A stretch of 64,000 nt of DNA from Trileptium ribeirensis (Eukaryota; Nematoda; Enoplea; Enoplida; Thoracostomopsidae). Positions 45,901 to 58,330 of the stretch are shown in pieces (the stretch's first letter is position 1; every line of letters starts with the position of its first letter). The notes beneath the pieces are model-generated. The model did not search any database and was not told where the DNA came from. It saw nothing but the letters and a program-made list of their open reading frames with translations. The stretch covers positions 1 through 64,000 of the forward strand of contig JASANE010029999.1 of assembly GCA_030248225.1 (NCBI GenBank), written 5' to 3'. The position numbers and the translations under genes are program-made.

Positions 45901-48154
45901 GTGTTCTGCTGTAGCTAAAAAACCCTATTCAGTGAATTATCTCTATCGGCCACTTGCTTTTAATTTAATGCTATTATTATTTTATTTGTTTTGAAGAAAA
46001 TCGCGAATGCAATGTTCTAAAAATTATTACAATTTCGTAATATAATTATTAATCTTTGGTTGATGATCAACGGTTTTCATATCAAAGAATTTATTAATAA
46101 AAAATATCGTAGCGTCTCTGCTGGGGCTATTTTAAGAACCGCATCGTCGTAAGTGGAGTTTCGTTACGTGTTGATTGAGAAAATCGATTTTGAACGGGGG
46201 ATGTGTAGGGAACAGAAACGAAGTAGAACTATAGTTAAATGGCAGTTGGGCAAAATATTAAATTTGGTTTTGGTTTTCAGGGTTTGAAGTAGGGACTACC
46301 GGAGGCATATAGCAGTGAACGGGCGAGCGAGGGTCCAATATATTTTGTGTATATTTTTTAGAAAGGATTTATATGAACCTGCCGGTGCTTGCAAGGATTG
46401 AGAAGTATATAACCGGTTCATTCTCGATGGGAGTTCCGAGATGAGAACTGTGAAGCACAGGACGGGGGTTATATATCTTTTACACATACGGAACCGTTTG
46501 GATTAAACGAGAGTCCAGTGATGTTGTTTTGTTTGTTTGTTTATTCACATTGCCTGAGTTCTTTGTAGGAGTTTTCGATTAATATTTTTCGAAATGAAGT
46601 TGTGCTTGTGGGGAAAATATTATGTCTTCGGCAGAAATATATATGGAAGAAGATTTGGTGGGAGATACAGCTTCGGGATACAACAAGAAACGATGATTAT
46701 CGGTGTTATTTGAACAAAAGAATTTACGAAATGCCACCTAGCTTAAAATGAATTATAGCACTACTGACCTAAGGGATATTATACGTGCTCATATGGATGA
46801 GCTTACCGCCCTGAAGCCCTAATGCCCATCGAGGCTGTCGTCCTTGCCCTGGGAAATAGTGTGATACCAGTCTGAGCTCCCTAACTTAAGCTGCGCGGAA
46901 AGTCTTGGCAAAAATCGTAGGAAAACGAGCAAAAATTTGAGAGCAATTGGGAAAATTTTAAGTAATTTTTAGTCTCAAAAATTTATCCCCGTACCGATCA
47001 TCCCAACCGACGACTGGCTGATCCCTTAGTCGTGTGACATATTAATTTCCACAATTAGCCTCTTGATACATATGTTGGCTTTATTTCTGGGCTGCTTAGA
47101 ACACATCTATTTCATAGTAAATAATGGTGGGAAAATTCTTGTGTGAAACTACGTCATTAGTTGTTGAACATATGAGTTGGCCCACCTGGTAAGAAGCTAC
47201 GGACCTCACCCCCTCGGTACTTTCTGGCCCTAATAATTTTATTAATTCTTGGAATTATTAAAATTAAGAGAGTTTAAAATAATATAAAATTTTAAAATTT
47301 GTGTGCAAGGGCTACAGTTTTGATTACCTATCGGGTTTGAGCGTAGGCCCTGGGTGCCTTAACTATTACACTTACATTAGCGTAAATGTAAGTGTATTTC
47401 TGCTGGATTTTCCAAAATTTGTTGTGAGTTAGAAATTCGGAGAATTTTATAAAAAAGAATTCTATAATACAAAAATTTAAGTTAAGTTAGAGAGCAAAAT
47501 TTTAAATTCTTTGAATTTCTAGCTCTTAACTATAGGAATTAGGCTTTACAGAAATTCCTGGGTTTTGAGTCCAGATCAACAGTTTATTTAAACGCTTGCA
47601 CCGTGAGCTTAGTGCCTCAGTTTGCGCGTACAATCGGTGAACTAAGTGTTGTTATTCGGTGTGTTTGTATAATCGGAGTAATTTATCGTATATCTTGTAT
47701 ATTCTGATTTTAACGTAAGTGAATGTATGTTTACTTGTTTATGTGTATGATATATCTCATATTGGGTGTAGTAAATAGTTGACTGGAATAAATTTCGAAT
47801 ACATATTCACATATAGAGATCCGACACCGTGTGGTTTAGTTGTGTCAACTGTGCTACCCCTAAGATCCTTGTCATACTCAGCCCAAGTTAGGACTCACGC
47901 GGGCTACAGTCGAGACGACCTCCCACCGTCGAGGACCCGCTTTCTCGCTCCTAGGATTTGGGAGTTCGCCCTGGGGGAAGGGATAGGCAATACTAAAATT
48001 GTAGCGGGCCATTGTATTGGCGTACGTCTACAAGCAATATCTAGGTAAGGGTGGGTCGCGCCCCACCATTCGGCCGCCCCTCTCACACAAAAGGTAAAAT
48101 TACTTTGAATATTTTGTATTCAAGCTATTTTTAGTTGCCGCAGTCCGAACTCTA
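42961..48154. other. Intergenic stretch without recognisable genes
   Basis: It is AT-rich, with only short unsupported open frames. Noted inside: scattered GAGCCGAGC motifs at 43318-43610, a segment at 45290-45365 of the type CGATCCCCCGACACCGTGG...GATCCGTCACTG, which I take as part of a dispersed repeat, and a weakly tRNA-like segment at 47815-47960 (CCGACACCGTGTGGTTTAGT). I could not name any protein here. Confidence 0.5.
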
Positions 48155-49072
48155 TTACCAGGAGGAATAATTTGGCATCGAGCGGATATTTTATTTAAGG
48201 CATAGCTTGTTTCACACTACGGGGTTGAGTGGTCATGACTGATGATCAGGTTGTAATAATTATGACGATGCTTGAGGGACCTGGAGACATCTCGCTTTTC
48301 AACTCAATTACCAGGAGGAATAATTTGGCATCGAGCGGATATTTTATTTAAGGCATAGCTTGTTTCACACTACGGGGTTGAGTGGTCATGACTGATGATC
48401 AGGTTGTAATAATTATGACGATGCTTGAGGGACCTGGAGACATCTCGCTTTTCAACTCAATTACCAGGAGGAATAATTTGGCATCGAGCGGATATTTTAT
48501 TTAAGGCATAGCTTGTTTCACACTACGGGGTTGAGTGGTCATGACTGATGATCAGGTTGTAATAATTATGACGATGCTTGAGGGACCTGGAGACATCTCG
48601 CTTTTCAACTCAATTACCAGGAGGAATAATTTGGCATCGAGCGGATATTTTATTTAAGGCATAGCTTGTTTCACACTACGGGGTTGAGTGGTCATGACTG
48701 ATGATCAGGTTGTAATAATTATGACGATGCTTGAGGGACCTGGAGACATCTCGCTTTTCAGCTCAATTACCAGGAGGAATAATTTGGCATCGAGCGGATA
48801 TTTTATTTAAGGCATAGCTTGTTTCACACTACGGGGTTGAGTGGTCATGACTGATGATCAGGTTGTAATAATTATGACGATGCTTGAGGGACCTGGAGAC
48901 ATCTCGCTTTTCAGCTCAATTACCAGAAGGAATAATTTGGCATCGAGCGGATATTTTATTTAAGGCATAGCTTGTTTCACACTACGGGGTTGAGTGGTCA
49001 TGACTGATGATCAGGTTGTAATAATTATGACGATGCTTGAGGGAACTGGAGACGTCTCGCTTTTCAACTCAA
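48155..49072. repeat. Satellite-like array, six units of 153 bp
   Basis: Unit starts (TTACCAGGAGG) fall at 48155, 48308, 48461, 48614, 48767 and 48920, an exact 153-bp period. The units are almost identical (an A/G change before two unit starts, AGAAGG for AGGAGG in the last, two substitutions near its end). Each unit contains TGGTCATGACTGATGATCA and TAATAATTATGACG. No open frame runs through it. The homogeneity implies recent amplification or conversion. Confidence 0.95.
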
Positions 49073-49644
49073 TTTTTATCTAAGCTTGATCTGTGTTGTT
49101 CTGGCTTTTTGTTTGTTCGCTTCTGTTTCACTGGTTTCGTGTTATATAGAAGATAAATACGGTCTTATTTATATCGGGTTATTGTATACGATCGATTATT
49201 AATTATTTTTTACTGTTATATTACTTTAGTTTTTGACTGTTGTTGTTATAATGCTTATTGTTTTATTGTTGTGGCTTGTGTGGGTAGCATGTCTTTTTTC
49301 ATATTCTATGCGCACGTTTTTCCGAGCCAACGTCGGGCCTTTAGTGCACTAGTCTCGAGAAAAATGTGCAATTTTGTACCAAATCACCAGGAAAAGAAAC
49401 ATAATCTATTATAGTATTTTGCCGCAATGACATTGTCACCTAGATATATGACTTTTACTACTTTTGACTATATCCAAACTGAAATTTGCGACCCTGGTGG
49501 CCCATACTAATTTTTGCTCGTTTCTGCATCATAATCTTGTGGCGACTATTAAAATGGCAATTTATTACAAACATAGCCATGCATGAAGATTCTGTTTATG
49601 GTTTTGCTTGTTTTCTTTCTGTTTCTCTTTTTTAATTATCACAA

Positions 49645-50955
49645 CGTAGTGAAACGTAGTGGAGATTGTGTATTGCAGTGGTGAAAGCTTTTAAATTCCG
49701 TCTCTGTGTGTGTGTGTGATCGGGCATAACTCGAGAATGACTGAACCGATTTTCATGATATTGGGCTCATTCGAATCGGCATACCGATTTACCGCATCTC
49801 CCAGGGTTTTTTGATTTGGGGTCTGGTTCCGGGCTCAGGGGTCAAAATATGGGGTTTTGGCCTCATTTTACCCCAGTTTAATGCCCTTCACGGAAGCAAG
49901 GTTATTTTTTTCTCTGGATAGTTTTATTTCATAGTAAAATGATAAATGCCGATGCCTCTTTTTTTTGTTTTTCGATTAAGGCTCCGGTTGTGGAATTATG
50001 GGGTTTGAGGTACGGGGTATAGCGCCCCAATGGTTCCCCGACCCATAATTCAAAAATTTGTTCTGATGTCGTGGGGGCTGAAAAGTTTCACTTGGGGGTT
50101 TTCGGGCAGGGGAAACTCATCGCCGGGTATAGGTATTGCTCTATGACCCATGCTTTCATGGGTACGGGGACATGGCGTCTCCAAGGTTCGAGGTCAGAGG
50201 TCAAAACGAGGGTTTTTCACCCCATTTTAGTATCCTTCACTGAAGCAAGCTTATTTTTATCTTAACTTTCGAATTTTTTCTCTGGTTGGTTTTATTTCAT
50301 AGTAAAATGATTAATGCCGATGCTTCTTTTTTGTTTTTCGATTAAGGCTCCGGTTCTAGAGTTGTGAGGTTTGAGGGCACCCCCAAGGTTCGGGGTCAGA
50401 GAGCAAAATAAAGGTTTTTTTTACCTCATTTTAGTACCCTTCATGGAAGCAAGATTATTTTTACCTTAACTTTCTAATTTTTTTCTCTACGTGGTTTTGT
50501 TTCATAGTAAATGATGAATGCCGATGCCTTTTTTCAATTACTGCACCGGTTCATGGGGTTTGAGGTATGGCACCCGCGTGGACACCGGAAGTTCGAAAAT
50601 TTGTTCTCACGTCCTGGGCGGCTGAAAAGCTATACTTGGAAACTCATTGCTGGTGTTGATTTTGCTCTGCGGTTCATGGTTCTATGGGTACGGGGGTGCG
50701 GCGCTGCCATGGTTCATCGACCCAAAATTACTAATTTTACTATTACCTCCTGGGAGGCTAATAGCTTGAACTTGGGGGCTTTGGGGCATAGAAAACTTAT
50801 TGTCGGTGTAAGTGTTGTTCTAACTTGTGCGGCATTGTGTGATATCCACATATAACATGCCGACGTATGCTATCGAGAGCTGATTGGCTATGCACGCAAA
50901 AGCCGTAGGTGTACCTATGCTTCACTACGTTCTGCAGTCTTGATAGAGTTACCAG
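49645..50955. repeat. Dispersed repeat family 2, copy outside the palindrome
   Basis: It starts AACGTAGTGAAACGTAGTGG and ends CTATCGAGAGCTGATTGGCT...CTTCACTACG, in the same order as 29920-30868 but longer, with extra internal units carrying TTCATAGTAAAATGAT(A/T)AATGCCGATGC. Open frames inside (50071-50265, 50511-50855) are by-products of the repeat. Confidence 0.78.
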
Positions 50956-51940
50956 TCATTAAAGTCCAACAGTTTTTACGGTAGCTGGTACTCGCCGACG
51001 TTGGCGCTTAGTATGTATATTTCATATTCTATAAGCGCGTTTGATACCATAATTTGATGTAAATTTATATTTTTTGACTCCATTTATAAATTATATATAT
51101 TTGAAAGTGGATATATTTGGTCTAGTATATTAATGTGTCATTTTTTATTTTCGGTTTTAGACACGGTTTTTGTAGATGTATCTATATGATCTTTGTGACA
51201 CTGAAAGTTGGTTCCATGTGCTAATCATAAGGCATGATAAGCAAAAAGTCTACTATTTTTTAAATATTCGTTTCCCTTACAGCGGCAAAGGGAATTCTTT
51301 GAATCCCAGCTGCATCCCGCTGTTATGTGCAACATTTTTTGTTCTATAGCCAGTTTGCGTAAAGCGAAAGCGAGAAAACTTGACATGACTAAAAAAGCAC
51401 AAAAATTTAAAATTTAATTATTCCAAGCCCAGGCTAAGCTTAGGCTTAGAGAGTTAGACTTACGCAGATGATTATTCCGACCGAACCCGATGTGATTATT
51501 GTTTTAAAAATTTTATTTTCTTATAAAATTAATATTTTTGGTTACTCAGCGATGCAATGGATAATTTGAACAATGCGTTTGATTGTCAATGTAATACTGC
51601 AAGTGCACACAAAAAGCATTGATAAATGTTTTGTCATAAAACAAGGCGAAGAATTTTGTCTAGTATAGTCCATATTCCTACGAAAATTCAACGAAGCGTT
51701 GCCGGAATGAATAAAGGTATAGGGCGAAATAGCCACTGAAAATTTTAGCAAATATTTACAATATACAGATAATACTTGGCCCACATACTTGGGGTTGCCT
51801 CATACGACTTCTCATCCGGTGCCCTCCGCAGTCCTGAGTTGCGATGAAAATGGTATAGCGCGATTTTTTAAAAAAATTTGAAGAATTTTAGGACAAATAA
51901 TAAGAAAAAAATGCAGATAGGAGAAATTGAATATGCGTTT

Positions 51941-52122
51941 CTGCTAGTCCCACGCTGGGAACATCTCTGCTACTCCCACGCTGGGAACATCTCTGCTACT
52001 CCCACGCTGGGAACATCTCTGCTACTCCCACGCTGGGAACATCTCTGCTACTCCCACGCTGGGAACATCTCTGCTACTCCCACGCTGGGAACATCTCTGC
52101 TACTCCCACGCTGGGAACGTCT
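51941..52122. repeat. Minisatellite, seven units of 26 bp
   Basis: The unit is CTGCTACTCCCACG followed by CTGGGAACATCT, starting at 51941 and repeating every 26 bp. Only the first (TAGTCCC) and last (ACGTCT) units vary. The frame stays open because the unit happens to lack stops, so the 99-codon open frame over it is not evidence of a gene. Confidence 0.95.
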
Positions 52123-52469
52123 CTGTTACGAACCCTGTGCGCCTATAATACGGATATATAATGTAGAATTACACTGATTGAAACTGTTTTCGCGTCAAAA
52201 TGGCATTGATAAATTGCCGATTTTCTAAACATAATAAATTTGAAGGTTTGTTCTCAACCATTGGAGATCGTAATCGGGTCAGGTGCCGGTAAGGTAAGGC
52301 TCGTAATATTTGGTTTAGGATACCACAAGGTTGGGCTGTGCTAATTACGTGGAAACGACATTTATGGTATATTCGAAGCAGCACACTTGTAAAAGATTTG
52401 ACTCCCGTCTTCACCGTGTAGCCGAGGCAGTTTTAGACAAAATACTGGTTAAAACCCACATAGCGTAGT

Positions 52470-53019
52470 TATGCGCGAGTAAACTTAAGACGCGCCCATC
52501 GACTATCCTATTTTGTAAAAGCCGATAGCGAAGCGCAAACCATTGTTACGGAACAAATGTGGAAATTTCATCGACTTTTCGATAACAGAAAATTGGCAAA
52601 ATCAGAAAGAAGCACCTAAAATTACAGTTTGTGTTCGAACAGAATTTTGACGATTTTGAATTTGCAGTGAAAACTGTTATCGAACGCCTATCAGCTTCTG
52701 ATTCGTATTTGTCTGTGTTCGCGAACAAATTTAACACAATACTGACGTCACAAATCAATCGTTCATGTTGTTTACGTTACAGTGTTCGCGAACAAATTCA
52801 GCGAATCCAAATCCGGCAGATTTTCGTTCGCAAAAAATTCGGTAATTTTCCTTGAATTTTCGCGAACACAAATTTACCGGATTACTATCACAGAGCTTTG
52901 TGTTCGCGAACACTTTTGCGCCGCATTATGGTTTACCAAAAAACGTTCAGTAACAGATTTTTAACCGAAATACCAAAATAGGATTATTGATGGGCGTGGG
53001 TTAAGTTTACTCTCGCATT
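52470..53019. mobile_element. MITE-like element with inverted ends and three GTTCGCGAAC palindromes
   Basis: The left end TATGCGCGAGTAAACTTAAG...CTATCCTATTTTG (52470-52515) is matched in inverse by CAAAATAGGATTATTGATGG...AAGTTTACTCTCGCATTA (52974-53019), about 46 bp each. Inside, TGTTCGCGAACA occurs at 52716-52727, 52783-52794 and 52901-52912. No coding frame is credible. A related end sequence (ACAAAATAGGATAGTAAGTA ... TTTAGTCACGCATTA) lies at 3123-3171 and its mirror. Confidence 0.72.
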
Positions 53020-53070
53020 ACAAGTAATAATTTCAGTTTTAGTCATAACCTATTACCTAGCCGGCTCGAA

Positions 53071-53170
53071 GTACAATGGTCTTCTTGGGTTGGTTCAACC
53101 CGATGAGGTTTCTGCACAAGGTACAATTGTATCCTTGGGTTGGTTCAAGCCGATTAGGTTTCTGGGCGTT
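53071..53170. repeat. Two direct copies of a 50-bp unit
   Basis: GTACAATGGTCTTCTTGGGT and GTACAATTGTATCCTTGGGT start at 53071 and 53121. Both are followed by TGGTTCAA(C/G)CCGAT(G/T)AGGTTTCTG. Confidence 0.8.
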
Positions 53171-53574
53171 TTAGCAGTTGGATATGATTTAGCTTAAGAC
53201 GATAATATTGGTTTCAGAATGTATACGGTTATTGGGAGAATGTTGGACAATGGATACACAGTGGATAGTATGTTATACTGAGAGATAACATGTCATTTGA
53301 TATAGCTTCCGCTTGTTAATTTTAACATTGTGATTTCACAGATGTGTACTATATCAAATCGTTATTTCATTGCATTGTAAATGATTATTCAAATAAAGCT
53401 TTTATCTTAATCTTTTATTGAAGAGCTAATAGCGACAGATTTTCTTCGGTTTTACACGTGTCCAAGTGTAGTTGGCCTTGTTAAAGGCTTAAATTGTCAA
53501 TGTGGCGAACCTATATTAATAATAACTGAGTTCAACGTGTGGCCCAAATCACTGTGAGAGACAACGTCGCTTCA

Positions 53575-53690
53575 AAACAGCTTAATACCGATAGTGCGGT
53601 GGCCCCCGACTTAGCCTTAGGCTAAACTACAAGATTTATGTAGGAACTTTTAGCTTAAGCTTAGTATATTATAGTCTCAACGTTGTTTTC
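53575..53690. repeat. Fragment of the TTAGGC-rich terminal-repeat family
   Basis: AATACCGATAGTGCGG...CCCCCGACTTAGCCTTAGGC...GTATATTATAG resembles the inverted ends of the element 870 bp downstream, but is shorter and more diverged. Confidence 0.5.
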
Positions 53691-54556
53691 TATGTCTATT
53701 TTCATGAAAAAATAATTTATAAAAACGCTCGAAAAATTGATAAGAATGGAGATTGTATATCATTTGCATTCTATTTCCGGCTGAAGATGTGAAACCTTTA
53801 AATTACTCCTTAATATAGTTTCGCTAAAAAACTAGTATGTTTTGATAAATTAGATAAGGGATTTATAACGTAAAAAAATTTGGCATATTAATTATCCTAA
53901 AATCTAGATATAACATAGCCTCGAATATCAGTATAATAAATGCTATTGAAGTTTCAATGGTGAATATCGTACTAGTCAATGACTGGAAGAAAGCACGGAA
54001 CAGTTTCTATGCTGTTTAAAAACTACATTTCAGAATAGAGCTACATTGAAAACTTGAAACAAGCATAAGGCTACACTGAAAATGCTTAAGCTTAATATAT
54101 TTTGTATCGCGTTATGGTTAATAAAAACGCTAGCAATGATATGATAGCACAATAAATACCATAGCATAGATTATGCTTATTTTAAGCAAATAGTAAACTT
54201 TCCTAATACCGTCACGTTTCCTATTATCGACACATCTAGTTTAGGAAAATTTATACCAGCTTTATAAGACTTAGGGATGTGGATTTCAAATCTGATTTCT
54301 AAAAATTGGATTGTTAAAATAGCGAAAAAGTTATGAACAATTTTTATATTGAGCAATAATTGGCCTATTATCGATAGTATTGAGTTCTGTGATATATATT
54401 GTCAATACTTGTTGTATTATCGACATTTCGTGTCTGGGTATTGTTTAATATATTCTGCGCCGGAAGAAATTGGCTTTACATGTCAAATTTGGGCCAATGA
54501 GTGTCATACACGGAATAAAATATGCAATGATCGTTGTGATACAAGTTGATTACTAT

Positions 54557-57385
54557 GGCCCATGTCACCTTTAGGGGCCGGACGTTATAAAGTTAGATAA
54601 AAACAGCTTAGAGCGGGGGGTTCGGGGGCGGCGTCCCCCCGATTTAGGCTTAGTACATGACTAATATAGAAACGTTAGCTTAGGCTAAGACTAAGGCTTA
54701 GGCTTAGTATATATCGAGAGCGGCATAGCACGCATTTCATTTCCGCCTCTAAAGGTTACATTGGCCATTACGATCATGTCAAGTGTTGCTCTGTAACACA
54801 TGGGGTGGGGTAGTTGGATATAATTACATTAAGACGAAAATGTAAAGACTAATTGTGGGTCTAGGCTATGCTTAAGCTTAGTTTTAGCGTTAAAAGACTG
54901 AAGGAAAAACGTCACACGAATATATACACGAGTGGGAAAACTTGACATGATACACAGGGGAGGGTTGAGAAGACTTGACATTATCCCATTATTCGATATT
55001 GCAGCTGACAATTTATTATTCTGTAGGCATGGAAAATGTTTTGCTGCTACCATTTAACATTTGAATGTAATAAATATTACACACTAAAAACTCTGAGTGA
55101 ATATTTGATATTAGGCCGGCAGTGGTTTTATGATTCAAAAAAATCGAGTCAAACTTTAGCTCAACCTGATCTAAAAATTTATTATTATTAGCGTGTGATT
55201 AAACTTTGATTCAAACATGAGTAGATGCCTAAAACTTTCCTGACGTCCTGAACTATCATTTTAGCTTCAAAATTTTTGGGTTTTTGTCACCCATAGATGG
55301 AACGCGTTAGTAAGCATTGGATTCCTTGTAACTTTAATGCCTCATTCGTGCCTCCGAGCGTGATTTTCATGGGAACGCGATTAGCACACACATCAGAGTT
55401 TCAAATCGTATCCGAAAGGTATCAAGTTGATCACGTCTAAATCTGGTTGGATTGACAGGGATTTGTTTTTACAGTGGTTCGACCATTTTATAGCTTATGT
55501 ACCACATAGGAACGATTATCGTTATTAGTTCTCTTGATGGATGGTCATTCCACTCACGAAGGAATCCAGCTATATTAAAAGGCCTGGGAAAATCGGATGG
55601 AATTAACGTCCCGTACACGTTAAGCGTCACCGCATCTTCAGCTTTTAGATAAATCGGTATTCTTGTTGCTTAAGAAATCGCGCTCCTAACGTTGTCGTCA
55701 GTTTGTGGACAAGAATCCCAGTGCTGCTCTTCAGGCGATGTTTGGATAAATATTTACGGCAACTCATGCGCAAAACGGGGGCTTTCAGAAAACTGGCATC
55801 TTTCCGCTGGATTCTGGCCAAATCGGTCAAACCGTATTCGCAATATCTTCATCACTAAATTGATTCTGCAGAGACAAAGGCACCTGAGTTGCCGGCAACG
55901 AGTCCACGTTCGTTCAGGCAACTACCCAAACTCAACACTCTTCATTCTATCAGCCACCTGTGTCAGCGCAACGTTTGCGACAGAGAACTACAGATTTGAC
56001 GACTGCGCATTGTATGATGATTTGGCGGAAGAGTGAGCAATAGATTGGAGGAGAAATTCGATTTGGCAACGGATGATAATAAAACTCATCGCCAGCAGAT
56101 AGGGCTAGCACGTCAATGTTTTCTCCGCGGGTTGTGTCTCAACTGTTATATGTTCAGCCTGACGGATCCAATAGTTGCACTTGTCCTATGCCTGAATCAT
56201 GTATTTTATTGAGACTAGAAGAGTGCTACACGAATAATGCACGGTCGCTTGCTAACCTTGACCAAATGTCGACCGACAGGATCAATGGAAGGGGACCGTC
56301 AACATCAGCTATACCTGTATATGTAACAACTACTGTCGAAATATCGATCAAACGTGATCCACTTCACGAGACGCCGGTTTGCGGACACTACCAATTTCGC
56401 GCAAGCTTCACTTCACATGGCTGGTAACTCCGATTTCGGCTGGAGACGATAACGCGAAAAAGACACTTCAACGAATAAAAAAGTGGTAGCTCAATTAAAC
56501 TTTTCTCCAGCGAAAGCAGCTAACTCTATCGACGTCATGAAAAAGAGCAAATCACCAAAGAAAACCGTTAAATCATCGTTTGCGAAGCTTGCGGAATTAA
56601 TTATAAAATGATAAGACAGGGATTTGGATCAAGGGACATACAAGTATCAGTACAAGTATTTGGCGTGGGAACACTAGAACTGTGGTTAACGTAAAACAGG
56701 GGGTCACTTTTACGACAAAATTTGTGTTTCAATAGTAATTGCTTGCTGTCTAAATAAAGCAGTGCCCTGTGTATTTTATGCTCTTTTTCTGAAGCGCTGC
56801 CACCTTGTCCTCGGTATAAATTTTGTTTCATACATTTTTATTTAGGAAAATTAGAGGCAATTTTGCGAATTTCAGAAATGCAAACGATATTATATATTAG
56901 CACGAAATGATTTCCATAAAGGTCTCGTAGCAAAATGTTACACAAACGATTTGACAGCCTCGGAACATAAATGTTTAACTTTACATCCTGTGTCTAGAGG
57001 ACATGATAGGCGACGTGTTGTAGAATTTTTCTGCAGGTTTTACAAAACGAAAAAGGATAAAATTCAAAAGGCGAGCAAATCATATCTTATATATTACTGC
57101 TAAAATAGGGAGTAGTGTACGCAACATCATCAATGTAAAACGTCCAGGTGTTGGTACGACACTTTTTTCGGTCAATGTAAAGGGCGGAAGTGAAATGCAT
57201 GCTATGCTGTTCTCGATATACTAAGCCTAAGCGTTAGTCTTAGCCTAAGCTAACGTTCCTATATGAGCCATGTGCTAAGTCTAAGTCGGGGGGCTGCCGC
57301 CCCCCGACCCCACCGCTATAAGCTGCTCTTTTTTCTAACATTATAACGTCCGCGCCTGAAGGTGACATGGACCCTTTTTTCAAAT
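54557..57385 (+). mobile_element. Inverted-repeat DNA transposon with decayed pogo/Tigger-like transposase
   Basis: The two ends, 54557-54775 and about 57170-57385, are inverted copies of each other at roughly 80% by eye. Each carries CCATGTCACCTT, GACGTTATAA, a GGGGGCGG-type hairpin, CTTAGGCTTAG motifs and GCATTTCA(T/C)TTCCGCC. Between them the plus strand holds fragments of a DDE-superfamily transposase. Inverted ends of over 200 bp are long for pogo-type elements, so the ends could also belong to a second family into which the transposase fragment inserted. Solo copies of the ends lie in kinase intron 3 and at 53575-53690. Confidence 0.72.
55290..56611 (+). pseudogene. Decayed pogo/Tigger-like DDE transposase (C-terminal half)
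   Basis: Read across several stops and frameshifts, the plus strand shows in order: WIPCNFNASFVPPSVIFMG (about 55317-55373); SGWIDRDLFLQWFDHFIAY (from about 55441), the SGWM..LFLEWF motif; then, after a frame change, SLDGWSFHSRRNPAILKG (from about 55530), matching LLLDGHSSH with the second catalytic Asp at 55536-55538; then GGFQKTGIFPLD (about 55779-55814), matching the GF..TGI.PF segment after the DDE core. A Ser/Thr-rich region and a Lys-rich end (KKSKSPKKTVKSSFAKLAEL) run to TGA at 56609-56611. The N-terminal DNA-binding part and first catalytic Asp are not visible. It is not functional as written. Confidence 0.7.
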
Positions 57386-58330
57386 ATGTACAGTATTTAC
57401 AGTTTTGGATCGACTCACTACAGCGTTGGGAATTTTCCTGACATTTTTGAATAATTATTTGATTCTTGAAACAATTGTATGCTAAAATAGCGCTACATTT
57501 GTTGTTTTATTGTATGGTTTTAGTTTATTGGGCTGATTCAGGGTGGGTCGATATTAGGCACAATTGTCTATATTAACCAAGTTCCATTACGTACATTCTT
57601 TATAATGATGTCGAAAGTGTCGATATAAGGAAAGTTTACCATAATTGGGCATATTGGAACCTTGTAAAGATGGCGCCAGGAAGAAAAATGCTGAAAATTT
57701 ATTTTTTGTAGATAGCCAATCTAACTATTGTTTCATCATTCTTGTAAATGAATTTGGACAATTTTTTTGTTCGAATAGAAAAATGATGACCATGTACCTT
57801 TAATGCGGCCCTTTAAAGGCAAAGTGGTCAGGGATAAGAAATGTTTAACCGACGGGTTAAATTGATGAACCGTTTCATATGCACTCTAGTGTAAGTTTCG
57901 TATGGAGTTGAGGAAGTTTTTTTTACGCCAGGCTAAAGTCGAACCCGGATGTCTTGGCTCAGAGCAGTTGCTAGAACGCCAAGCAATTTTCGCAGCGAAC
58001 TATACACGGCGTTCTGCTTCTGCTCTAGCTTCAGGCTTTTTTAAAATCGTTGGTACGGCCCAGTCCAAATTTTCCACGTAAAGCTTGAAGCCCGGCCCGG
58101 CCCGAATGAAAATGACACATGAGCCGGACTTCTCACCTCTAATATTGGGTAATATATATCCTTTCCACTACTTTTGCGCAACATATTCATCGAGTTTATA
58201 CCACAGTCCAAACCACTCATCACTGACGAATTCCCACGACAGAAAGTTACGTTTCGCAATAGTAAACAAATCATTATAAAGTATAATTTATTTATATGTC
58301 ACACACCAAAATCAAATTATATGTAATGTG
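57386..58330. other. Intergenic stretch, no gene recognised
   Basis: It is AT-rich. At 58085-58105 AAGCCCGGCCCGGCCCG resembles the GC-rich ends of some hAT-type MITEs, but no partner end is clear. Confidence 0.4.

Noticed and set aside
47779..48048. tRNA-derived SINE or gene
   Set aside because: The A-box-like start is suggestive, but no proper B box or fold is present, so it is not listed as a separate feature.
48155..49072. Hammerhead ribozyme in the 153-bp satellite (CTGATGA core)
   Set aside because: CTGATGA occurs in each unit, but the required GAAA at the right distance and the flanking stems are missing on both strands.
51878..52177. 99-codon open frame with repeated LLLPRWEHL-type peptide
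   Set aside because: It is produced by the 26-bp minisatellite, and the flanks show no coding signal.
55692..56036. 114-codon plus-strand open frame
   Set aside because: It is in a different frame from the transposase motifs it overlaps, and has no recognisable content.
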